Source: Earliella scabrosa (Eukaryota; Basidiomycota; Agaricomycetes; Polyporales; Polyporaceae). From it: a stretch of DNA of 64,000 nucleotides. The stretch covers positions 3,906,001 to 3,970,000 of the forward strand of contig JABYQQ010000001.1 in the NCBI GenBank assembly GCA_022605405.1, in the 5' to 3' direction. The number at the start of each line of letters is the position of its first letter. The first letter of the stretch is position 1. The notes under the pieces were generated by a model, which searched no databases, was not told the origin of the DNA, and saw nothing but the letters and a program-made list of their open reading frames with translations. Both the position numbers and the translations under genes were made by a program. This document shows, one piece after another, positions 12,435-24,260 of the stretch.

Positions 12435-14025
12435 ATGTCCACCAAGTCTGCGCTCTTCCTATCTGTACTTGCTGTCTCGGCAGCCCCGAGCGTTGTTGCC
12501 TCTGGCGGCTTAGGCAACCGCATACCCCTTGCGAAGCGCAACACCCTGAAGGCGCGAGATGGGTCGTTCATGCATGAGAGGGCTGTCCGGCAGATTGCTC
12601 GTGACTTGAAGTGAGTCCTGCAATCGCTTTCCGTCCCACAAAATGCTAACTGGATTGCAGCAAGCACCGGCGGAACTTGATCAACATCGAGCGCAACCTC
12701 GGAGCAGCAGCGCTTGCTAAGGTGCGCAAGGCTAACCTCCTCTGTTCATGGAACATGATCGTAACAATTTCATCCAGGGTGCTGAGATTCTGCCTGTTGC
12801 GTACGCCCCATCGTTGAGCAAGCGGCAGTCGGTCAACCTGACCGACGAGGAAGACAACAAATATTGGGCAGGCAACATCACCATCGGCACTCCAGGCCAA
12901 ACGTTCCGCATAGATTTCGACAGTGAGCTCCTTCTACCCCCTCACTGCACATGCTCCGTCTCATCACCGCCACAGCGGGATCCTCCGACCTCTGGGTAAC
13001 CTCTACGAACTGCACGAGCGACGCATGCAGCGACAAGCTCAAGTACGACCCCTCCGAATCTTCCACTGGTGCCGAGCAGGAAGGGTCATTCCAGATCCAG
13101 TATGCAGATCAGTCCTCCGTCTCGGGCCCGATCTGGACCGAGTTCGTGTCCGTCGGCGGCATCAACGTCACGGACCAGTACTTTTCGCCCGTGTACAATA
13201 TCTCCACACAGCTCGGCGACGAGGCTCTCGACGGTATCTTGGGGCTGGGCTTGCCTGCCGCTTCGTCGTTGCAGCAGGTACGTACGCTTTCCTCACCTCC
13301 CCGCGGCTATGTGATGACGCAATGACGCCTCGTAGACACCCTTCGCTGCGCATGCCCAGGAAGAAGGAGCCATCGAGGCGGGGGTCTTCGCGCTGAAGCT
13401 CGCGCAGAATGGGTCCGAACTCTACCTGGGTGGGACTAACGAGGCGCTGTACAGCGGCGACGTGGAGTACCACCCGATCGACAGCTCGGCCTACTGGCAG
13501 CTAGGCAACACGACGCTTTACCTCAACTCAAGGGTGCGTGCACCCCCTCGCAAGCGATACATCTGTTCACAATTCTTACTCATCTTGCACAGGCAATCGT
13601 CACGGACGTGCAGACCATCATCGACTCCGGCACCACAATCGTGTACGGGCCGGCTGAGCAGGTCGAGGCGCTCTACAGCCAGATCGAAGACTCTGCTCTG
13701 TTCGACGAGGACAACGCGCTGTACAGCTACCCGTGCGACGCATCACCCGTGGTCGCGTTCAACTGGGGCGGCGCGGACTGGTCGTTCAGTGCGGATTCTT
13801 TCAACCTCGGTTATGCGGAGGACTCGTCTCGCTGCATCGGCGCTATTAGCGGCAAGAACCTCGGGCTCGGAGAAAATGTATGGCTCGTGGGAGATAGGTG
13901 AGCTTACACAGTTGTATGGCTGCACCAAAGGTGATGTGCTAACCTTGTATTGCAGCTTCATGACGAACGTGTACACGGTGTTCTCTCTCGACGATAGCGC
14001 GATAGGGTTCGCTGAGCTCAAATGA
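12435..14025 (+). CDS. Secreted aspartic protease, peptidase A1 (copy 1)
   Basis: Seven exons (12435-12610, 12661-12721, 12778-12922, 12976-13277, 13336-13533, 13593-13897, 13956-14025) splice in phase to 418 residues. An N-terminal hydrophobic signal peptide is followed by a propeptide with a KR near residue 34 and another before the mature domain. The catalytic pair is complete: FDTGSSDLW (Asp about 127, motif split by intron 3) and IIDSGTT (Asp about 305). The flap tyrosine lies in IQYADQ. Family members are extracellular acid endopeptidases that act on protein in wood, litter or host tissue. It lies about 0.9 kb upstream of a second A1 gene on the same strand. Exon 4-6 lengths (302/198/305) match copy 3 at 32.6 kb exactly. 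Confidence 0.92.
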
Positions 14026-14917
14026 CTCTGGTGATGCTAAATGACTCTGATGGTGCTGATGACTCGGACTTGGACTTGATCTTGATTGGCATATATGTAT
14101 CAATCCGTGTGCTCTGTAGTATCCACTTTGAACAGAGCTGGTTTTTGAGCTTCAAAAAGTCGAAGAGAGATATCCGGCGCCGTAAAAGGCAGCTGAGACG
14201 CCCGAAGGTTGCCGTTCCGAGTTCGCCCGACCCCAGCGCCGAAATGAGCTGCCTGGGCAAAAACCTTGTTGTAGCATACCCGAGTGACCGTCCGAGTCCG
14301 CCCTAGTCGTTCAACCTCAGGACTCATCAGGACTGGCTCTAGCGTGGGATCCGAGAAGTAGCCAATCCACTTGACCACTGCCATCACTTGTAAGCTGATT
14401 GTCCTGTACCAGACACTGGCATCAGTCAAAGGTCGCGCGATGGCGACTTGCGCGGGTCAAGTTGCCTACAACTTGCTCTAAAGCCCAACGTCAACTTCCG
14501 TGAATTCCGCTGAATCAAGATCCCAACCGGAATTGCGGCTCTGACTGAGCATTGAGCAAGCATATCCGCATTCCGCATACCAAATGAAGACACATGGTCT
14601 GTTCCGCGTTCAGGAGGCAATCCCGACTGTCTCAATGTCGCCTGGCATGAGAACATCCGACCCAGCTGGGACCTGAACTCGTGCGGATATGCCTTTAATT
14701 GGGCATTAACACTTGCAAGAGAGCGTAGACCCGCACATTAAGAGCAGGTTCCCTTCATCCGCTCTGTGAATGCCGGTTGGAGCTGCACTGCTGGAGGATC
14801 GTAAGTATATAAGGACTCGCTTCGACGACCGGTACTCCTCACCAACACACGCTCCATCGCATTCCCACTCGGACCACATCCAACGCATTTCGCTGTCCTC
14901 CAATCTACCAACCAACC
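14026..14917 (+). promoter_or_regulatory. Intergenic region with promoter of aspartic protease copy 2
   Basis: A TATA-like TATATAAG sits at 14806-14813, about 110 bp before the ATG. The following ~100 bp (GGACTCGC, CGACGACCGGTA, CCTCACCAACACAC, ATCGCATTCCCACTCG) recurs with few changes upstream of the inverted copy at 36.2 kb. The rest shows no gene. Confidence 0.6.
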
Positions 14918-16410
14918 ATGTTTATCAAGTCCAGCCTGGTCATTCTCGCCCTCGCCTTGACGACCTCGGCCGCGCCTCTCGTCGACGGATCTGGCATCCG
15001 TATTCCGTTCGAGAAGCGCAACTCACTTCTCCGCCCAGACGGCATGTTCGACCACACCCAGGCCATCAGACAGATGGTGCGCGATCGCAAGTGAGTACAG
15101 TCTCCATTCACATTGAGACATCGACACTGACCGAATTCCGGAACTCCAGCAAGCACCGTCAAAACCTGATCAGCATGAAGTGGAAATGTGCAGACTGCAT
15201 GGTCGACGTACGTCGTATCGTGGTATGGTATGAGCAATCCCAACTCAATTCTTCTCGAATAGGGCCAACACATCCTCCCCGTCGCCAACTTCACAGATAT
15301 GCACCCCGCCGCGGTCCAGAAACGCCAGGCAGAACCTCTCAAGGACTACAGCGAGGTGTTTTGGGGCGGCGGCATCACGATTGGCAGTAACAAGCAGAAG
15401 TTCCTCATCGACTTTGACAGTGGGTCCGCCCTACAGTGCTCGCATGTCCAGCTGCTCACGATCTCTCTCTCTCCGTTCAGCCGGTTCCGCAGACCTCTGG
15501 GTCCCATCTAACGCATGCACGGGCCCCGCCTGCAAGGGGAAAAACAAGTACAACCCCGCTACGTCCTCCACCAGCTCCCGCAAGCAGGGCACCTTCAGCA
15601 TCCAGTACGGAGACGGCTCGTCTGTCTCGGGCCCCATCTACACCGACACCGTTAGCGTCGCCGGCGTCACCGTGAACAATCAATACCTCGGCGCGGCCAA
15701 CAACCTCTCGCCCATGTTCGCCGACGAGGCCAACGACGGCATCCTCGGGCTCGCCTTTCCCACTATATCAAGCATCCACCAGACACCGTTCTTGAACACG
15801 GCCGCGGAGCAGGGCGCCATCAAGACCGCCGCATTCGCGTTCAAGCTCGCCTCCTCCGGCTCAGAGCTTTACCTCGGCGGCGCGAACCCACAACTGTACA
15901 CGGGCGACATCGAGTCTCACATGGCGACCGGGGCAGGCTACTGGCAGCTGAGCAACATGAAGCTGTTCAGCGGGTCTCAGGTGGTGGAGAGCTCGCAGAA
16001 GACGATCATCGACTCGGGCACGACGCTGATCTACGGCCCGCCGTCGTATGTCGCGGCTCTGTACAAGACGATTCCGAACTCGCAGCCGTATGACGCGGAG
16101 AACGGGTTCTACGAGTTCCCGTGCGCGTCGACGCCTTCGAACATTGCATTCAGCTGGGGCGGGAAGAAGTGGGCGATCTCTGCTGGGAACTTCAACCTGG
16201 GGCAGGTCAGCAAGACGATGTGCGTTGGTGCGATCGTCGGCCAGGACCTCGGTCTTGGGACTGACGTCTGGCTTCTGGGCGACAGGTGAGCTTGATTGTT
16301 AGATACAGTGAAGCCTAGATACTGACAGCAAGTTGTGCAGCTTCATGAAGAACGTCTACTCTGTCTTCTCGTTTGAGAAGAACAGCATCGGGTTCGCTCA
16401 GCTCAAGTAG
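14918..16410 (+). CDS. Secreted aspartic protease, peptidase A1 (copy 2)
   Basis: Five exons (14918-15090, 15150-15207, 15263-15419, 15481-16285, 16341-16410) splice in phase to 420 residues. A signal peptide (MFIKSSLVILALALTTSAAP) leads into a propeptide with a KR at about residue 33 and a second at KRQ. The active sites are FDTGSADLW (Asp about 129) and IIDSGTT (Asp about 307). IQYGDGS contains the flap tyrosine. Exon 4 is 805 nt, the exact sum of exons 4-6 of copies 1 and 3, so two introns are absent here. Copy 4, on the opposite strand at 34.7-36.2 kb, has identical exon lengths and nearly the same protein. Confidence 0.93.
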
Positions 16411-16992
16411 AGCATCGATTCACGATTGTATTGTTGGTTCTGTTGGCCTGGCGCCAGACTATTCAATGCTGTACACTACCTACGCGTTACTGTGCGGCCG
16501 AATATACCTTTGCTATTGTCTTCCTACCCTAAGCGGCTCATGGGTGAGGTCCATAGGACTGGTCTAGAGGAACGCATGCATTCCATCAGCTACACATAAG
16601 CTACACATAAGCTACAGAGAAACAGATGTCAAGTCGCCGAGACATGCAAAGCTACGATCCGGACCAGCAAGGACGTAGCGAACCGCGAGCCAGGGACAGC
16701 AGTCGTAGCAGTACATGGCACATGGAGGGTAATACACGCGACTCGTGAGCATATCCCGCACCAGGGCGCCGCGGTCATCCAAGTCTAGGAGATACATGTC
16801 TATGACGTCAGCGGCGACGACTCCTCGCAAGCGAGGACGGACGCAGAAGCGATAGATAATCAATAGCAAACCTTCACAGCAGAGAGACAGTCTCGGTCAA
16901 ACGAGAGGGGAAGAAAATGAGTGACGACGTTGTGAGGTGGTGAGCATGTCGCAGTCGGAGCCATGGGGGAGGGCGAGGAAAGGGTGGGGCGC
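16411..16992. other. Convergent intergenic region (3' ends)
   Basis: Between the stop of protease copy 2 and the stop of the convergently transcribed glycopeptide gene. A 19 nt block at 16438-16456 (TTCTGTTGGCCTGGCGCCA) also follows protease copy 4, in inverted orientation. A tandem AGCTACACATA repeat lies near 16590-16612. No gene is seen. Confidence 0.5.
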
Positions 16993-18185
16993 CTAGACGA
17001 GAGCGCCACGACGAGCACCTTCGGCGTTGCGGGCATGGTGGCGGCGGCGGCTGTGGACATTCACGCGCACCGTCTCAGGCTCGGGTGAAACAGACCGGCG
17101 ACGGCGACGAGTAGAGTTGGCCCTGCAAGAGGGGGCTTTGGATGGCGCAGGGACAGAGGGACTCGGGTCCGCTGCGGCCTTAGACGAAGGCGCGGGCGCA
17201 GCATTCACGATCTCCGAGGGAGCGATCACTGTGGTCGCCGGCTTGCTGGGTGCAGCGTGAGAAGCCGCGCTGGAATGAGGGGCTGCTTGAGAGCTGTGGG
17301 CGGCGGCGGAGGATGGGGCCGGCTGAGAACCGTTGTTGAGCGCGGGGGACTTCGTCGCATCACCGCAGAACGTGATGAGCAAGTTGACCTGCATATGGAT
17401 ATGGGAGTTTCAGACTGTCGTAGGTAGCGGGAACAACTACGGGAACGCACGTTGTTGTCCTGGCACTGCACCTGCACTTGGTTGTCATCTGGCACGAAGA
17501 ACGCGGTGTTGCAAGTGGCATGATCGCAAGTGGTTCCTAGTCCATCACATCCTCCAAAGTAGCTGTCGAATTAGACTGAGTTAGCGCATAGCTACAGTAC
17601 ATGTGAGGGCAGGCTGCTCATACCTGAAGGATGTAGGGACGTTGAAGGCGTGAGGAGTGATCAGACTGATATCAGTCGAGGACCCAGCGCCGGGTTGCGT
17701 GGGGTTCACAAGGGTCATCTCTAGCAAAGAGCAGTGTTCTCCGTTGAATAGACATTCACCTGCAGGAATTCAACCGGTGTTAATGCCCCACAAAGGCGCC
17801 ACACCATCGAGAAAGATTTACCAGTCTGCAAGTAACTGAAGGCCCAGTTAGCATGGTTTGAGCCGAGAGTGAGACCAAGCAACGCACGCAATGCCTGCTG
17901 AGAAAGGTCCATTGCTCACGTAGTCCTCCCCGGTGGAAAGGACTTTGCCACCTTGGATCAGCTGGGGCTGCGTATGACGGCTGAGCAGTGTCCGCATATC
18001 TATATCTGCCGACAGAGCTCACCGTGCCCTTCCCGCACCTGAGACAATCAATCGTCAGGGAATGCCATTAGAATTGCGCTGCACGCCACTCACTTGTTCT
18101 CAAACCGAATGATGTGCTTTTCTGCGCGCACCGAAGCGGCGAAAGCAGCGAGAGAGGCAACGATCGTGAAGAACTGGAGCTGCAT
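16993..18185 (-). CDS. Secreted 'glycopeptide'-like cysteine-containing protein
   Basis: Seven exons (18185-18094, 18038-18023, 17967-17888, 17835-17822, 17759-17624, 17562-17451, 17388-16993) splice in phase to 281 residues. Two are micro-exons of 16 and 14 nt. A signal peptide (FFTIVASLAAFAASVRA) is followed by a ~135-residue domain with ordered landmarks: CGKGT, LIQGGKVLSTGEDY, YLQTG, CLFNGEHCSLLEMTLVNP, SSTDISLI and VNLLITFC. I know this domain from Polyporales proteins named 'glycopeptide'; its biochemical role is unknown to me. The last ~120 residues are Ala/Ser/Pro-rich and end in an arginine-rich tail, likely an O-glycosylated, disordered cell-wall or secreted extension. Secretion is predicted, not shown. 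Confidence 0.8.
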
Positions 18186-18855
18186 GGTCAGGATCAGAGA
18201 GCGTGGTCGTGGGGCTTGGTCTAGGGAAAGGAATGGAGAGCAGGCTAAGTACTGCCTGGAAGATGAGAGAGACAGCGACAAGTGGAACAAGCGAGGTCGA
18301 ACGCGAGGAAACCCTGGAACGCAACCCTTCAATTCTGAGCTGGCAGCGGACCCCGGAAACTCTACGCGCTCGAGGTCAATCTTCCCATCATCTCCACCCC
18401 ACCTCTATAAACCTCCTGCGCGGTGTTCTCGTGGCGCGCGGCGGCGACTCACCGTCGGACATTGTCAGTTCGAACAGAGCGCATCGTACGTACTTTCAGG
18501 CTTGGACTGGGCGCGGACTTGATCGAAAGGGCAATCGACTGTTCCGAGATCCGATCCAAGATCTCAACATACTCAACGCCCGCCAAGTGCCCGCCAACTT
18601 GTTCGCGATGAACAACCCAAGGAAGGTAATCCAACATCCATTGCACTAGCAAATATTCATGGAAGAGAGGTATTACATGCCACCCGCGGGTATCCAGCTA
18701 AACTATGTGCGTTACAGAAAACGAGAGATGATTAATACTCCAACAAGATCATATATACCTACTTTGTGCACGCGCCAGCTATACAGCCATCCCGCCTCCG
18801 CCGGGGGTCATACGCATAAAGATGTGTGATGTTCGACAAGACCGTGTGTGTTCCG
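18186..18855. other. Intergenic region upstream of the glycopeptide gene
   Basis: It holds the promoter of the glycopeptide gene and the 3' flank of the Arf-GEF, both on the minus strand. Short open frames on both strands have no recognisable content. Confidence 0.45.
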
Positions 18856-21800
18856 TCAATCGTCAGCCTCCTCGCCTGCTTGAGCGACTTCGCGCCGATG
18901 CTGCATGCGCACCGGTGAAGGCATGATGCCAGCACTAGGTGGTGGCTCCTCGCTCTCCTCAATGGTCTCCTCATCAGGCTGGCCCTTCCATCGCGCCTTC
19001 AGACCAGCAGTCTCATCGGGGCTGGAGGAAGACACGACCAGCGCCTTCTCCAGCGCCTTCTCGCCGCGCTTCTTCATCCGGAGCGACGTCGCGTGCTGCA
19101 GAGAGTCGATGTACGACTCGTACTTGACGATCTCGGTCAGCAGATACTGCGATTTCTTCTCCCAATTTGTCTGCGCTTTCTGCAGGTTGGACGAACGAGG
19201 TTGATACTGGCATGATATGGGAAGATCGATCAGTGAACCGGACGAATGCCATTGGCCACGACGCCGAAATGCGACGGAGACTCACCAGCTCGGTCATCGG
19301 GGTCCTCAGTTCATTATGTTGCTGCAACTCCTCCTTGAGATGCAGAACATGTTTTTGCAACGCCTCCAGCTGCGTCTCTTCGTCGTGCATGCTCGGGACG
19401 GAAGGTGGCAACGGCGGCTTCCAATCGTTGATGAACGTCCTGTCCGCCCACGGCGACTTGTCCGCACGCACGGTCGACGCCATGTCCTTGAATCGGCTGC
19501 GACCGCTCCGTACGCTCTGGTTGTCGTTATCGCGAATGGAGTAGTCGTCCTCAGACATCGACCGCGCTCGCGTAACGGGATCAATGACGCGGTTCCAGCC
19601 ATACTCCATGTTCGACACACCGCCCATCAGAGGCTCCTTGCTCTGGCGAGCAGCCCAGTAGTTGCACGTGGACACCCACTCGTTGACAAGCTCCTCTGTG
19701 CCTGCCTGGAAGAAGTACACGCCTCCGTTGGCAAGCGTGAGAACCATGCAGTGGGGGCGTTGCCGGTTGTAGCCCGGAGGCGGGAGGGCATGTGCAAGCG
19801 AGTGGGCGAGCATGATCGTGCCGACAGGTGTAGCATTTTCCTGATCGAGTATGGGTTATGGATGCCCAGGTCAAAGGGGTGAAGAGCACTCACCAGCCAG
19901 TTGCCGCCACCGACCACGCCCGCTCCGCCCATCCCATGCTCACCGAAAGTGAACATGCTCAACTCGCCCTTCTGGATGACCACGAACACGTCCATCCACG
20001 CCTTCGACTTCGCACGCTTCCCAGTGCACTCCCAGTACTGCTTGCGACACAACATTCCCTCCTTCGCCCACGGCGGCCCGAGCAGGGCGAGCTCCTCGTC
20101 CGTGATACTGATGTCCGTCGAAGAGTCGTCGCTGCGAATACTGTGCTCGTCTTCCCGCTGCTCCCTGATGATCGTATGGGAAAGGTTCGACGCGAAGCCG
20201 AGGGCGGGAGCGAGGAAGGATGCGGCGGAACCGATGCCCTGTGTCGCATTGAGTAAGCGTGAGTGGACTCGAGGCAGTTTCTCACCGGACATACCTCGTT
20301 GGAAGTCGCAAAACTCGGGGCCGGGCTCGCACGTCCGTCCAAGCTGCTGCCACTGCTGTACGGACTGTGGCCCTGGGCACCCAGGATGGACTGCAAGCCC
20401 CGTATGCTTCCGCGCTTGAGAGTCGTTAGCCGGTCCTGTTGCGCACGCACGCTCCGGTTCCGGAGAACCGTTCCGTGGGGGCTCAACGATGACGTCGACG
20501 AGCGAGCTAGCAGGGTGTTCCCTGTGGGTAAGAGAATCTGCTGTGCCTTGACGGCATTGTAGATTTCCTATACCAGCTTATCAGATCCAGCTATGTTTGA
20601 CCATAGCAGTTATCCCCACCTTAAGCATATTCTCAATCTCTACCTCCCAATTGCGGTCAAAGACGATGTTCGACGAAGATGGCGGAGCGGACGCGGAAGT
20701 CGCGGCCGGTGGCGGCCCCGCGGTAGGGGTCTCCTGACTCTGCTTGCCCTCAGGATTACTGGACCCGCCGACGGACACAGAGCTCTGGTTTGCAGATGAC
20801 GGGCCAGGAGGATCGGACGACGCTAGCGTCAATTGCCCAGAGGAGTTCACTAGCGTACCGGAAGACGGAACAAGGGCTTCACGGGTGACGCTGTTCCAGC
20901 TTGTGATACTGTCGCTCCGCTTGCCTCGCGCGCGGACCGTGCTTCCTGCAAGGTCCCCCGGCTCGGAGCCTCCGCGAACGCTGCTCCAGTCGTCATACGT
21001 GAGGTCAGTGCTGGACGCCATGCCGCTAGGCTGCAGCTGGAGTTGGATGGTAGTCATCGTGTTCCGCACGAACTGACTCCTCGACATCCGGTTTGCGAGC
21101 TCGGCCACATGGAGATCGGTGTTGAGCAGGAGAAGGGAGTAGGAGACGGCATGCACAACACCTGTAGGTGAAACATGAGGGTGATTCCCCTGGAGACGTG
21201 CGGCTTCCACTTACTGGCATTGCCGAGGATCGTCGTTGGGTTGCATTCCCAGTACCGTCGTGCAAACTCCTCGAGGATCCGATCGACTTGCTGCGTTTCG
21301 GCCTTGAGATACAGCTTCGCGCATAGCCGTCTGATGAAACGTATACGCGCGTCAGCCTAATGTCAAACGTACGAGGAACGTTCACGGACCTGAATGCTTG
21401 GTCCAGTCGGAGATTTGAGAAGTCGAAGTTGTTCATGTAATGGCGTAACGCGGTCTTGTTGATGAGGCTCCTGCAAGGACAGTCAGCAACAAGCGGGCCG
21501 GGGACGTGCGCCACACTGACTGTCCACCGAGCCATTCGGCGATCTTGTCCTTCGGCAGGAACTCCTCATCTTCGGCCCAGCATCGAGAGGCAAGCTCCTT
21601 TCCTCTGTTGTCGATGTCACCAGTCTCCTCGTGTTTTGCAGGCGACTGCCGCAAGGAGAAGCGCGCCGGTACCAGGTCGTTCGTCGTGAGGTCTTGCTGC
21701 GACGCTGCGGAGAGGCCCGGCACTGTGTTTGGGTTAACAAAGCCGTTCGGCGAGGAGACGATGCGAACAGAGCGGGGCTGCTCACAAACTCGGTTCTCCT

Positions 21801-24030
21801 CCCGGTCCGGAACGAGCGACGGCTCCGACGCGGAAGCAGTCGAGCGGTGCTGCACGCGGAGCCTATTGGAATCTCTAGAAGCGGAATGAACGTGATGAAG
21901 ATTGCCACTGTATCGGTTGGAACTAGGAGGCGACCGGGGGCCATACTTAGGATTCGGTGTGCGTTGGAACTGCAGGGTGTTAGAGCTCGTGCGTGAGCGT
22001 AAAGGAGTGTTGAGAGACGATGAACGAGGGGGGACAATGGGGGCTTCGATGGAGGATTCACGAGATTCCCGTGAGGGAGAACGGGGAGAAGAGGGGCCAG
22101 CGTTGACGAGGGACTGTTCACCGCCGGACACAGTGGTCAGATTGACAGCTGGCGTGCCATATTCAAGTGAGGCAGCCGAGCGGGGAATAGAGCGGGTTGT
22201 AGGGGGTGCAGACAGAGGCGCAATCATGTCGCTCTGGCTGCGAGAGTTGAGAGGGCGTTTGGAGGGAGTGGTGGGGTCGCGGAGATCCAAAGAGGTAGAA
22301 CGGGTCTCAAACTGCTGAAGTTCACCTCTAAACTGTGACATGATACCTTCCAGTCGGGTACCCCAGCCCGGCGAACCTTCAAGCGCCTTCGTGTCGGTCG
22401 TGATACGTAGCGGGCTTGGTGTTGCGCCAGCGCCCATGCCCATCGCCTTCTTCAGCTCAGCGTCGCTCACGCTCATGCTCCTCCTCTTGCTTCTGCTAGG
22501 AGCTTTGACATGTTTTCCAGGACGCTCTTTCACGGTTTGCGTTGGCGACGGTGACCGCGAGCGCCGCTCTGGGGGTGCGTCAACCATGACGACCGACTGG
22601 TCGTCCGACGTGTCCGTCATATCCGAGGACTGGTCGCTAGGCTTGATGGCGGGGAGAGGCTTCTCGTCTTTGGGGGTGCTAGGAGTCGCAGAGAACACGT
22701 CGCCAGCGTCGGCTGGCGCAGGGGCCGGCATCCGGGCGGCGTCTTTAGGTAATGGCGGCACAGGAGGCGGGAAGGCGTCAAATAGGGGAGAGTTGGAGTA
22801 CGTCGCGATCGACGTGGTGGATGGGGACGACGTAAGAGTTCGCTGCAAGTCCGGAGGCTCGTGTCGGTGAGTGTTGGGGACGGATGCACCAGGTCACTCA
22901 CGGATCGCTCTCGCGTACTCGACGTGCCCAACATCTTCCCCAGAAACGCGGACGTCTTGGCTCGGACTGAGGACTTTGCAGGCTGAGCGCGAAAGTACGG
23001 ATGATTCAATACCTAATCACATCTCCACGACGCGGAACAGTCACCTTGCCGTCCTTCATTGTCCCGAACGACCTCGGGCTCGTCAGAACCCAGTCAGGAC
23101 TCGGCGACGCATTGGCGGCGGCTTCGCGCTGAGCGGCCAGATTCTGGGAAGACTTCATCTTACCCTTGGGAATGGGAGTGACCTGCGCCGACGGCCCAGG
23201 CGATTGCTCTGGCGCACGGTATGAGGGGGACAGATAGAACGCGAAACACGATAGCACGCACGGTCCCGCGACGACGAGCTACTGCTCTTCTTCCCATCCT
23301 TACTCCCGCCCACGCCGCTGCGTTCCTTCGCTTTTCTGAGAAGAGTGGCGAGATCGGGGCTGCTCGCAGTTCCTGGCGCGCGATACATGGAACGCCGCCG
23401 GGTCTGGTACTCGATATCCTCCGGCGCGTCGTAAAAGACCTCGCTCGTCGACGAGGAGGGTGTCGTGAGCGCACTGGCTGAAACCTGGCCAGAACGGGCG
23501 GCGCTATGGCCGGGGGAGGGCGTTGGTGGTACAATGATTGGTGTTGAGGGCTGGAGGCCGAGGTATCCTCGCTGTGGCGGGGGCGACGGGGAAGAAGAAA
23601 GAGCGATGGAAGTGTTTGAGAGGTCTGCGCCGAGCTCGTCCACGTCAAAGCCTTCTCTGAGCACGACGGTGCCCCCGGCGCGGAGAGCCTGCTCGAAATC
23701 TAAGTCTGTGCGGGAGAGTCGTCGGCCAGCAAGTCCATTGATGTCGTTGGAAGCGACCGGCTGGAGGCCAGCAGGAAACGACGAGGGCGGCACTGGCGAC
23801 CGCGGCGAATGCTGCCTGAAGAGGGACGCCAGTTTGGAGGAGGCGGGGTTGGCGAGCGGGGGTCTTAGTCGCCGTCCAAGCTCAAGGTGCGCGGCATAGG
23901 CTGGATTCGACGTGATTGGCTCCGGCCCCCGCCATCTCGCACCCTCAATTTCCGCCGCGGGGACGGGACACTCGCGGCCCCCAGCAAACGTGTTTCGGAG
24001 CCATCTCCTCAATATGTATCGCCAAACCCA
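18856..24030 (-). CDS. Sec7-domain Arf guanine-nucleotide exchange factor with PH domain
   Basis: Eleven exons splice in phase to about 1,537 residues: 24030-23262, 23208-23045, 22982-22902, 22857-21521, 21470-21390, 21330-21215, 21161-20620, 20567-20295, 20238-19894, 19840-19286, 19206-18856. A Sec7 domain lies around residues 740-890, with EFLPKDKIAEWLGG, QVDRILEEFARRYWECNP and SYSLLLLNTDLHVAE. Its body is spread over four exons. A PH domain begins near residue 1180 (KEGMLCRKQYWE, WMDVFVVIQKGELSMFTF) and is followed by a probable coiled coil (LEALQKHVLHLKEELQQHNE). The long N-terminal third is Ser/Pro-rich and probably disordered. Architecture matches fungal Syt1/YEL1-type Arf activators at Golgi or plasma membrane. 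The frame is open to an AG acceptor at 24031 with no in-frame ATG, so a short upstream first exon is missing from this model. Confidence 0.88.
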
Positions 24031-24260
24031 CTAGCACATACTACTACCTACTCGTCGCTCGATAATAATCTATAACATCTACGGCCACATCGTACAACTA
24101 GGGCTCTCATGGGGGGAGGCAAACACATGCGGGGTCGTGGTAGAGACATACCGGGCCAACTGCAGCTACAAAATCTAGACAGATTACAAGCATGGATGTT
24201 AGAGAGCACATAAGAGAGAGCACGAGGATATACGCTGGAACCCGCCACAAACTACAAGTC

